Assembly (NCBI GenBank): GCA_964629225.1
Contig: CAZVQC010000021.1
Coordinates: 1 to 36,907 of the forward strand
Direction of reading: 5' to 3'
Source: RUG14199 sp964629225
Lineage (GTDB): Bacteria; Bacillota; Clostridia; Oscillospirales; CAG-272
DNA length: 36,907 bases
The notes below the pieces were generated by a model. The model saw only the letters and a program-made list of their open reading frames with translations. It was not told the origin of the DNA and made no database searches. A program made the position numbers and the translations under genes. The stretch's first letter is position 1. The number at the start of each line of letters is the position of its first letter. This document shows, piece by piece, positions 31,303 to 36,907 of this stretch.

Positions 31303-33753
31303 TCACAGTCCAAGTTCCCTCTTGGAGTCCTCCTTCATTTTGTACTTAAGTATCTTACCCGCCGCATTCATGGGGAAGGAATCGGTGAGAATGAAGTACT
31401 TCGGCACCTTGTGACGTGCCATTCTTTCGTTTCCGTAGGCACGGAATTCTTCGACATCTGCCGAAATACCATCCTTAAGGATGATCCACGCACAACATTC
31501 CTCTCCGTAGACCTTGTCCGGCACCCCGACTACCTGGACGTCCTTCACCTTAGGGTGAGTCAGATAGAATTCCTCGATCTCCCTGGGATAGAGGTTCTCT
31601 CCTCCCCTGATTATCATGTCCTTAAGTCGTCCCGTCACCTTAAAGTGACCGTCGGCCGTGCGGCAACAGATATCTCCCGAATGGAGAAATCCTTCCCTGT
31701 CTATGGCGGCGGCGGTGGCCGCAGGCATCTTATAGTAGCCTTTCATGATATTGAAGCCTCTGGCGATGAACTCTCCGCTCTCACCGTCCGGTACTTCCTC
31801 TCCCGTCTCCGGGTCAACTATCCTGCACTCCACTCCGGGGAAAGCACTGCCTACGGTCTCAACTCTCAAGTCGATATCTTCATTGACTTCACCCATAGTA
31901 CATCCGGGTGCCGCCTCGGTCAGCCCGTAGACGCTGAGTATCTCACTCATATTCATCTCGTCTGCTGCCCGTCTCATAAGATCCGCCGGGCAGTTTGCTC
32001 CTGCCATGATACCCGTTCTCACGTGTGAGAAATCGGTCTTCGGGAAATCCGGATGATTGAACATGGCGATGAACATGGTGGGAACGCCGTTGAAGCAGGT
32101 TATCCTTTCACTGCTGATGCAGGAAAGCGATGATCTGGCTGAAAAATAGGGGAGGGGCGATACCGTTCCCCCGTGAGTCATCATACTGGTCATTGAAAGC
32201 ACCATGCCGAAGCAGTGAAACATCGGGACCTGGATCATCATTCTGTCTGCGGTGGACAGATCCATTCTGTCTCCGATTATCTTTCCGTCGTTGACTATGT
32301 TATTATGTGTCAGCATAACTCCCTTGGGAAAGCCGGTAGTACCCGACGTGTACTGCATATTGCAGACGTCGTCCGGACGAACTGCCGAGGCACGGCGCAA
32401 TACCTCCCTTTTCGGCACTCGGCTCGAAAGCTTCAGCATCTCCTCCCACGAGAGACATCCCTTCATGGAAAATCCCACTGTGACGATATTGCGAAGGAAC
32501 GGAAGCCGAACCGACCAAAGAGGTTGACCGGGTGTCAGGCTCTCAAGTTCCGGACAAAGCTCCTTCATTATCTCCCTGTAATTGGAGTCACGGCAATTCT
32601 CGATCATCACGAGAGTGTGGGTATCGGACTGCCTGAGAAGGTACTCTATCTCACTTGCCTTGTAAGCGGTGTTTACGGTGACGAGGACTGCACCTATCTT
32701 CACCGTCGCCCAAAAGGTGAGGAACCACTCCGGAACGTTGGTAGCCCACACCGCCACATGATACCCCGGCTTCACACCGAGGGCGATGAGGGATGCCGCT
32801 ACACGGTCAACGTCATCTCTGAACTGCGAATAAGATCTCGTGTAGTCGAGGGTAGTGTAGCGGAACGCCGGCTGATCCGGGTAGCACTCCACCATCTTAT
32901 CGAGCACCTCCGAAAAGGTCATGTTGAGCACTTCGTATTTTTTCCAAGGATAAGTACCGGTACCGTAGCGGTTTTCAAAAAGGTGAGCGCCGCCTTCCGT
33001 TCCGAGAAAAGGAGTCATATAATTCTTAAAGTGGGTGAGCAGAACGTCCCGTCCCGCCCCGGATGCACCGTCGACAGCCACAGATCCCTCGTAATTGAGG
33101 GAGCGAAGTGCCGAGAAGAATCCGTCGACGGGGAGTTCTCCCTCTCCTATCAGAACATCCTCACCGTCTTTTTTGTCACCGATCCTCACGTAGTTGATGT
33201 AGGCGCCGAGTATCCTGATAGTATCGTCCGGAGACTCCCCGCCGGTGAAATAAGTCTCCTTGATATTCCATGCCGCACCGACGGCAACGCTGGCAAAGCA
33301 GTTGACGATATCCACGAACCTTTCCGTGGATGCAAGATCCCCAACGGTCTCAAACAGGAATGTGACACCGTATTTTTCCGCCTCCCGTATTGCGGGCTCC
33401 ATTGCGGCACGGATCTCAACGGGAGTCGCTCCGTCCGCCTTCTTCACAATGACGTAGGGAACGCTCGCCCTCAGAGCCAAATGAACGTAACGGCAGAGCC
33501 TGTCGGAGTCGGTATCTCCGCTGACCGCATCCGGATAAGTGAGAGCACATATCTCAAGTCGGCGGTTGACAAGTTTCCGTCTGCCCTCTTCGTTTGAGGC
33601 GCTTTTGAGAACACTGTCCCCATGGAGCCTTCGCTCACCGGAGGCATCAAAGATCTCCACGCAGTCAAATCCGTAGTCGGATGCAACTCCGCAAAGCTCC
33701 CCAAAGCTCTCGGTCTTAATATCCTCTGTAGAAAAAGCAAGCTTCATCTTCAT
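31303..33753 (-). CDS. Sugar-isomerase-like TIM barrel fused to acyl-CoA ligase
   Basis: 816 residues. Residues about 1-255 look like the xylose isomerase/AP endonuclease 2-type TIM barrel (LAFSTEDIKTESFGELC, then YGFDCVEIFDA, FLFETVGD, YVRIGDKKDG, SVAVDG). Residues about 275-816 form a complete AMP-forming acyl-CoA ligase. It shows YTSGTTGFPKGVMLTHNN, VYGLTEAAPG, SGDICCRTADGHFKVTGRLKDMI, GGENLYPREIEEF and the catalytic Lys in NAAGKILKYK. The two halves have no usual link. It is not close to the MACS-type copies in motif detail. Its ATG overlaps the LeuA-like stop (ATGA). In a Leu-type T-box unit, isovalerate is a candidate acid; this is inference. Confidence 0.85.
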   Translation of the reverse strand: MKMKLAFSTEDIKTESFGELCGVASDYGFDCVEIFDASGERRLHGDSVLKSASNEEGRRKLVNRRLEICALTYPDAVSGDTDSDRLCRYVHLALRASVPYVIVKKADGATPVEIRAAMEPAIREAEKYGVTFLFETVGDLASTERFVDIVNCFASVAVGAAWNIKETYFTGGESPDDTIRILGAYINYVRIGDKKDGEDVLIGEGELPVDGFFSALRSLNYEGSVAVDGASGAGRDVLLTHFKNYMTPFLGTEGGAHLFENRYGTGTYPWKKYEVLNMTFSEVLDKMVECYPDQPAFRYTTLDYTRSYSQFRDDVDRVAASLIALGVKPGYHVAVWATNVPEWFLTFWATVKIGAVLVTVNTAYKASEIEYLLRQSDTHTLVMIENCRDSNYREIMKELCPELESLTPGQPLWSVRLPFLRNIVTVGFSMKGCLSWEEMLKLSSRVPKREVLRRASAVRPDDVCNMQYTSGTTGFPKGVMLTHNNIVNDGKIIGDRMDLSTADRMMIQVPMFHCFGMVLSMTSMMTHGGTVSPLPYFSARSSLSCISSERITCFNGVPTMFIAMFNHPDFPKTDFSHVRTGIMAGANCPADLMRRAADEMNMSEILSVYGLTEAAPGCTMGEVNEDIDLRVETVGSAFPGVECRIVDPETGEEVPDGESGEFIARGFNIMKGYYKMPAATAAAIDREGFLHSGDICCRTADGHFKVTGRLKDMIIRGGENLYPREIEEFYLTHPKVKDVQVVGVPDKVYGEECCAWIILKDGISADVEEFRAYGNERMARHKVPKYFILTDSFPMNAAGKILKYKMKEDSKRELGL

Positions 33754-35123
33754 CTATCCTCGTAAACTATCTTATTCAGCGCACTGACGTAGGCTTGGAT
33801 GCTGGCGCCGACGATATCGGTGGAAACGCCCATTCCGGGGTAGAGTACCCCGTCACATCTCAGACGGACAAAGGCGGAGCCAACGGCACCGTGCCCCTTA
33901 GTCACCGCCTTGATGCGGAAATTGTCAAGCTCGTAATGGTGGCCTATGGCCTGCTCAAGGGCGGAAAAGGCGGCATCGATAGGACCGTCTCCTGTCCCCA
34001 GACCCTCAAGAATCCCCTCTCTGGTCTCAAGAGAAACGTGGGCAAGTGCCCTTTTGGAATTTGAACAATTGATGAGATAATCCGAAAGAACGTAGGTCTC
34101 CGGCACCTGCATGGAATTTGCCGCTATCATTGCCTCAAGTTCCTCGCGGCCGACGGTCTCACGACTCCGGGCAACCTTGGCAAATTCGTTGAATACCTTT
34201 CCAAGATCATCATCGTTAAGCTCGTATCCGAGACTTTTCACCCCATCGGCAACGTCCGCAACGGAGCTGTTCACAGTGAGAACGAGAGTCTCCTCGGAGG
34301 CGATGCGTCGGTCATCTGCGGACGTGACGTCTCCCCAATTTCGGATCCCGTCCACCGCAGTATTGACACAGGAAAGATCGATGCCGGTATCGATACCGAA
34401 GTCCTCGCCCCGCTCCCTTTGAAGATCCGCAAAAGCATCAAGGGACAGGCTGTCGGGCGCCGTAGAGGTCTTGATGCCCACAGCCCCGTTTTTCACGGCA
34501 AATGCGGCATCGGCCACCGCCATTTGCAGTTTGTCGGAAGGGGCAAAGATGATCGCCGCATTTCCAACGGCTTCCGAAATCTCCCTCACAAGTTTGCCCG
34601 CTTCATCGGGAGTCAAAATGCCCGCCGTATCGCAGACAGTCACCCTGTCGGCTCCCGCCGCCTCCGCAGTGGCACAGACCTCTTTCAAAAAGGAGATATC
34701 CGTCCTTGATGCGTCCACCGCTTCGAACTCCACAGTGTCGCAAAGACTGCAGGCAAAGGACACAAGCGCCTTCACCATCTCAAGAAACTTTTCGTTCTTG
34801 AGATGGTAAGAATACTCCATCAGGACCACCGATGTGGAAAGGGATATCTTGATAATGGGCAGATGAGCGCCCTTTACCGCCTCGTACGTCGCCTTGATAC
34901 TCTCTTCACTGTCGCCGCCGTCAACGCAGAGCGCCGCGTGCTTGAGAAGGGATGCCACAGTCTTGAAGATGACCGCATCCTCCTTCGAGTCCTTCATCCT
35001 TCCAAGCTCCACAACGTCACATCCCGCCTTCTCAAGAAGGAGAGCCGTGTCTGTCTTTCTGCGGAAGGAAAAGTCCTCTGCGCCCATTGCTATTGTTCCG
35101 TCCGAAACGATGATTCTTGCCAT
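33750..35123 (-). CDS. LeuA-like protein lacking catalytic metal ligands (probable pseudoenzyme)
   Basis: 457 residues. An HMGL-like TIM barrel (about 1-270) is followed by a linker region and a LeuA dimerisation/regulatory domain (about 345-457, DGPIDAAFSALEQAIGHHYELDNFRI, then GKGxxR-like strands). The fold matches isopropylmalate/citramalate synthases, but the active site is altered. The family RDGEQ near residue 7 reads SDGTI. The HxHND metal motif reads FAPSD (in IIFAPSDKLQMAV), so both histidines are gone. CDTAG is kept. Catalysis as a LeuA enzyme is therefore unlikely. A regulatory leucine-sensing role, or a changed reaction, is possible. It is first gene behind T-box 3, with GGAGGA before ATG 35123. 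Confidence 0.85.
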   Translation of the reverse strand: MARIIVSDGTIAMGAEDFSFRRKTDTALLLEKAGCDVVELGRMKDSKEDAVIFKTVASLLKHAALCVDGGDSEESIKATYEAVKGAHLPIIKISLSTSVVLMEYSYHLKNEKFLEMVKALVSFACSLCDTVEFEAVDASRTDISFLKEVCATAEAAGADRVTVCDTAGILTPDEAGKLVREISEAVGNAAIIFAPSDKLQMAVADAAFAVKNGAVGIKTSTAPDSLSLDAFADLQRERGEDFGIDTGIDLSCVNTAVDGIRNWGDVTSADDRRIASEETLVLTVNSSVADVADGVKSLGYELNDDDLGKVFNEFAKVARSRETVGREELEAMIAANSMQVPETYVLSDYLINCSNSKRALAHVSLETREGILEGLGTGDGPIDAAFSALEQAIGHHYELDNFRIKAVTKGHGAVGSAFVRLRCDGVLYPGMGVSTDIVGASIQAYVSALNKIVYEDR

Positions 35124-35129
35124 TTTAAG

Positions 35130-35402
35130 ATCCTCCGAAAAAAATAAGACCGCAGAGACAACGTCTCTGCGGGATGATCAACATTTTGACCACGGTACCA
35201 CCCGTATTACTTAAAAAAGTCACTCAAGGCTCAAGCAAGCCCTCGACATATAACGGTGTCCACCGAGGACTCTTACTGAATTCCGAGCCCCTGCTCCGAT
35301 GGGAGACTGACCTCTGCGACCCTGCGCCTTTCACCTGCCGGCTGCTCTCTTTGAAGGTCTTTGTGCCGAGGACATAACATCATCAACGCATTTCTTTATT
35401 AC
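35130..35402 (-). promoter_or_regulatory. T-box leader 3 (candidate specifier CUC, Leu)
   Basis: The T-box motif GGGTGGTACCGTGG lies at 35190-35203 on the minus strand. Stem I has the AG-box AAAGAGAGCAGCC and the loop GCAGGTGAAAGGC, near 35322-35358. On the 3' side of Stem I the loop reads CAGT-CTC-CCATC, so CTC at 35303-35305 is the likely specifier; TCC next to it is less likely, since tRNA-Ser normally has G73 and the bulge base is T. The sequence is clearly different from leaders 1 and 2. Confidence 0.9.
35138..35172 (-). terminator. T-box 3 intrinsic terminator
   Basis: Minus strand: CCGCAGAGAC/GTCTCTGCGG, a ten-bp stem (35150-35159 and 35163-35172) with a three-base loop, then TCTTATTTTTTT. 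It ends just before the Shine-Dalgarno site of the LeuA-like gene. Confidence 0.92.
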
Positions 35403-35408
35403 GATGGC

Positions 35409-35437
35409 ATTATACAGTATTTTTATCGATTTGTCAA
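35409..35437 (-). promoter_or_regulatory. Promoter of T-box unit 3
   Basis: Minus strand TTGACA (35432-35437) and TATAAT (35409-35414), 17-bp spacer: perfect consensus. The intergenic stretch 35124-35552 holds this promoter, the T-box leader and the divergent threonine aldolase promoter. Confidence 0.9.
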
Positions 35438-35487
35438 TATCGATTTTTACAAAAAATCGTTTCCTCACTTCTCCGTTTTTGAACCCC

Positions 35488-35516
35488 TTGCCATAAAAGA
35501 GTTTGTGTGGTAAAAT
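35488..35516 (+). promoter_or_regulatory. Promoter of the threonine aldolase gene
   Basis: TTGCCA (35488-35493) and TAAAAT (35511-35516), 17-bp spacer, 36 bases upstream of the start codon and divergent from T-box unit 3. Confidence 0.75.
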
Positions 35517-35552
35517 AATTTGTAATAACACAAGCGGAAAAGAGGTACCTTG

Positions 35553-36575
35553 ATGCTCTACTTTGACAGTGATTACATGGAAGGCGCTCACCCGGAGATA
35601 CTCCGCCGCCTTTTTGAGACCAATTTCGAAAAGCTTCCGGGATACGGAACCGACAAATACTGCCGCTCGGCGGCGAAAAAGATAAAAAAAGCCTGCAATG
35701 CCCCAAATGCGGAAGTCTTTTTCATCACCGGCGGCACCCAAACAAACAAGACGGTGCTCGACACTCTCCTCAATAAGTACGAGGGAGTCATCTCTGCCCA
35801 CACCGGACACATAGCGGTCCACGAGGCGGGAGCCATCGAAGCCTGCGGACATAAGGTGCTGGCACTTGAAGGAGAAGAGGGCAAGCTTGATCCCAAAGCC
35901 GTCAAAAACTACCTTGAGGGCTTCTACGCAGACGATAACCACAGCCACATGGTCTCACCGGGAGCGGTCTATATCTCCTACCCCACCGAGTACGGCACTC
36001 TCTATTCTATTGAAGAACTTGAAGGACTCCACGCAGTCTGCAATGAGTACTCCATCCCTCTCTTCATTGACGGAGCAAGGCTCGGATACGGACTTGCCGC
36101 CGATGGAAGCGTTACTCTTGCGGACATCGCAAGGCTATGCGACGTGTTCTATATCGGAGGTACTAAGGTGGGTGCGCTCTGCGGAGAAGCGGTGGTATTT
36201 ACAAAGGGCAATATGCCGTCCCATTTCGTCACCTCCGTGAAGCAGAACGGTGCTCTTCTGGCAAAAGGAAGGCTTCTGGGCATCCAGTTTGATACCCTCT
36301 TTACCGACGACCTCTATATGAGTATCTCCGAAAACGCCATAGAACGTGCCGACGAGATAAGACGTGTCCTGAAAGAAAAAGGCTATCGCCTTCATATGGA
36401 GAACCCCACCAACCAAGTCTTCGTCATCCTTGAGAACGAGAAGATGAAGGAGCTTCGAAAAAAGGTCTCCTTCGGCTTTTGGGAGGTTTTTGACAGCGAC
36501 CATACCGTAGTCCGCTTCGCCTCCTCTTGGGCAACCTCCGAAAGTGAAGTCGAGGCGCTGGCGGAACTGCTTTAA
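35553..36575 (+). CDS. Low-specificity threonine aldolase / beta-eliminating lyase family
   Basis: A 340-residue PLP fold type I protein. It shows YGTDKYCRSAAKKI near the N-terminus, FFITGGTQTNKTVL (cofactor phosphate loop), HIAVHEAGAIEACGHKV and FIDGARLGYGL. The Schiff-base lysine is in YIGGTKVGALCGEAVVF. Such enzymes split threonine or allo-threonine to glycine and acetaldehyde. Bacterial relatives can also act on other beta-hydroxy amino acids, so the exact substrate is open. ATG 35553 follows AGAGG at seven bases; the TTG one codon earlier is less likely. Confidence 0.88.
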   Translation: MLYFDSDYMEGAHPEILRRLFETNFEKLPGYGTDKYCRSAAKKIKKACNAPNAEVFFITGGTQTNKTVLDTLLNKYEGVISAHTGHIAVHEAGAIEACGHKVLALEGEEGKLDPKAVKNYLEGFYADDNHSHMVSPGAVYISYPTEYGTLYSIEELEGLHAVCNEYSIPLFIDGARLGYGLAADGSVTLADIARLCDVFYIGGTKVGALCGEAVVFTKGNMPSHFVTSVKQNGALLAKGRLLGIQFDTLFTDDLYMSISENAIERADEIRRVLKEKGYRLHMENPTNQVFVILENEKMKELRKKVSFGFWEVFDSDHTVVRFASSWATSESEVEALAELL

Positions 36576-36664
36576 CTTCTTCGAAGCACGGCCGAACAGA
36601 TCCCGACACCACATCCGACACGGGATCCCTTCTCAAAACAGCATCCGATTTAACAAGACCGATA

Positions 36665-36698
36665 AAACAGCACCGGGGAAGATACCGGTGCTGTTTTC
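36665..36698 (+). terminator. Hairpin terminator after the threonine aldolase gene
   Basis: AAAACAGCACCGG and CCGGTGCTGTTTT form a 13-bp stem around an eight-base loop, with A-run before and T-run after, so it can work in both directions. The stretch 36576-36664 holds no gene. Confidence 0.85.
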
Positions 36699-36717
36699 GC
36701 CCCCGCAAAGCACGATA

Positions 36718-36759
36718 AAAAACCGAAAAGCACCGACAAAGTCGGTGCTTTTCGGTTGG
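36718..36759 (-). terminator. Strong terminator ending the minus-strand genes at the right edge
   Basis: A 17-bp stem AACCGAAAAGCACCGAC/GTCGGTGCTTTTCGGTT with a three-base loop. On the minus strand it is followed by TTTTTTATCG. It lies directly after the NADAR fragment and shares the GCACCG core with the neighbouring hairpin. Confidence 0.88.
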
Positions 36760-36847
36760 TGACCCATAACATTTGATATTCAAACGGACATTGATGAAAA
36801 TTTGAAAGAAAGCGGTATTCTTCTCTGAAAGATGTGATTTTTTCCAT
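36754..36847 (-). pseudogene. 5' fragment of a NADAR/YbiA-like gene
   Basis: From ATG 36847 the frame reads MEKITSFREEYRFLSNFHQC, then PFEYQ, the start of NADAR (YbiA-like) proteins. After about 25 residues the similarity stops and the frame runs into the terminator hairpins. The usual length is near 150 residues or more, so most of the gene is missing. NADAR proteins are N-glycosidases acting on riboflavin intermediates or ADP-ribose adducts. AAGGAG before the start overlaps the stop of the upstream gene, so initiation signals survive. Confidence 0.7.
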
Positions 36848-36852
36848 AATCG

Positions 36853-36907
36853 TTACTCCTTATCAAGTGCGTCTTTTATTTTGTTAAACACCAACTGATT
36901 GGGATAG
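36853..36907 (-). CDS. C-terminal end of an unidentified gene (partial)
   Basis: The last 17 codons (YPNQLVFNKIKDALDKE, stop TAA at 36853-36855) of a gene entering from the right edge. It is five bases from, and shares its Shine-Dalgarno region with, the NADAR fragment, so the two formed an operon. Too short to name a family. Support is only the open frame, the stop placement and the coupled start. Confidence 0.5.
   Translation of the reverse strand, partial: YPNQLVFNKIKDALDKE

Noticed and set aside
33750..35123. Calling this gene a functional 2-isopropylmalate or citramalate synthase
   Set aside because: The family fold is there, but the Arg of RDG and both His of HxH are replaced, so the name would overstate the evidence.
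1..36907. Mobile elements, prophage or integrated plasmid
   Set aside because: I found no transposase, integrase, terminal repeats or phage genes; base and codon use look even across the window.

Overview
The window looks like a chromosomal segment of an anaerobic, probably host-associated member of the Bacillota (class Clostridia). The basis is the strong Shine-Dalgarno sites, consensus sigma-A promoters (most with a 17-bp spacer), three T-box leaders, a class B sortase, an ECF vitamin transporter, ferredoxin-dependent 2-oxoacid metabolism and a moderate GC content. I see no insertion sequence, prophage or CRISPR array. The lineage is an inference; genus cannot be read from the sequence.

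Left part (1-12160). A tRNA-Val(UAC) is cut by the left edge. A minus-strand operon pth-mfd-foldase lipoprotein follows. From a divergent promoter the plus strand carries a class B sortase and an RlmA-type rRNA methyltransferase. Next come a VanZ-like membrane protein, a flavin reductase-like protein, glutamate racemase and a nitroreductase, then a MATE transporter with its own promoter.

Middle part (12160-20700). A pnuC-type transporter gene, behind an attenuator-like leader, carries two frameshifts and is probably dead. Inside its 3' end lies a promoter for a cobalamin riboswitch whose peripheral region seems greatly enlarged and holds 26-bp tandem repeats. It precedes an uptake operon: a secreted EF-hand/DUF4430-like protein with a sortase-like tail; a membrane protein joining an alpha/alpha barrel and a DUF4430 domain, the two halves of intrinsic factor/transcobalamin, through a two-helix membrane hairpin; EcfT; a fused double EcfA; and an S component. 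I read this as surface capture plus ECF import of corrinoids. A Gfo/Idh/MocA oxidoreductase with its own promoter and terminator follows.

Right part (20800-35440, all minus strand). Three transcription units each start with a sigma-A promoter and a T-box leader ending in an intrinsic terminator. Unit 1 (candidate specifier GUC, Val) encodes an XRE-cupin-acyl-CoA synthetase fusion, a branched-chain aminotransferase, a ParA-like P-loop NTPase and a four-subunit VOR/KOR-type 2-oxoacid:ferredoxin oxidoreductase. Unit 2 (candidate UUC, Phe) encodes a second XRE-cupin-acyl-CoA synthetase. Unit 3 (candidate CUC, Leu) encodes a LeuA-like protein that has lost its metal-binding histidines, a TIM-barrel/acyl-CoA ligase fusion and an amidohydrolase. 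The most economical reading is amino acid synthesis from scavenged organic acids: acid to acyl-CoA, reductive carboxylation to the 2-oxoacid, transamination to the amino acid, induced by uncharged tRNA. The reductive route is known from rumen anaerobes. The T-box control, the sensor-like fusions and the pseudoenzyme are what I consider potentially undescribed.

Right end (35440-36907). A threonine aldolase-type gene is followed by two strong hairpin terminators, a short fragment of a NADAR/YbiA-like gene and the last codons of an unidentified upstream gene. Enzyme substrates, T-box specifiers and riboswitch borders are inferences by eye; no search or folding program was run.
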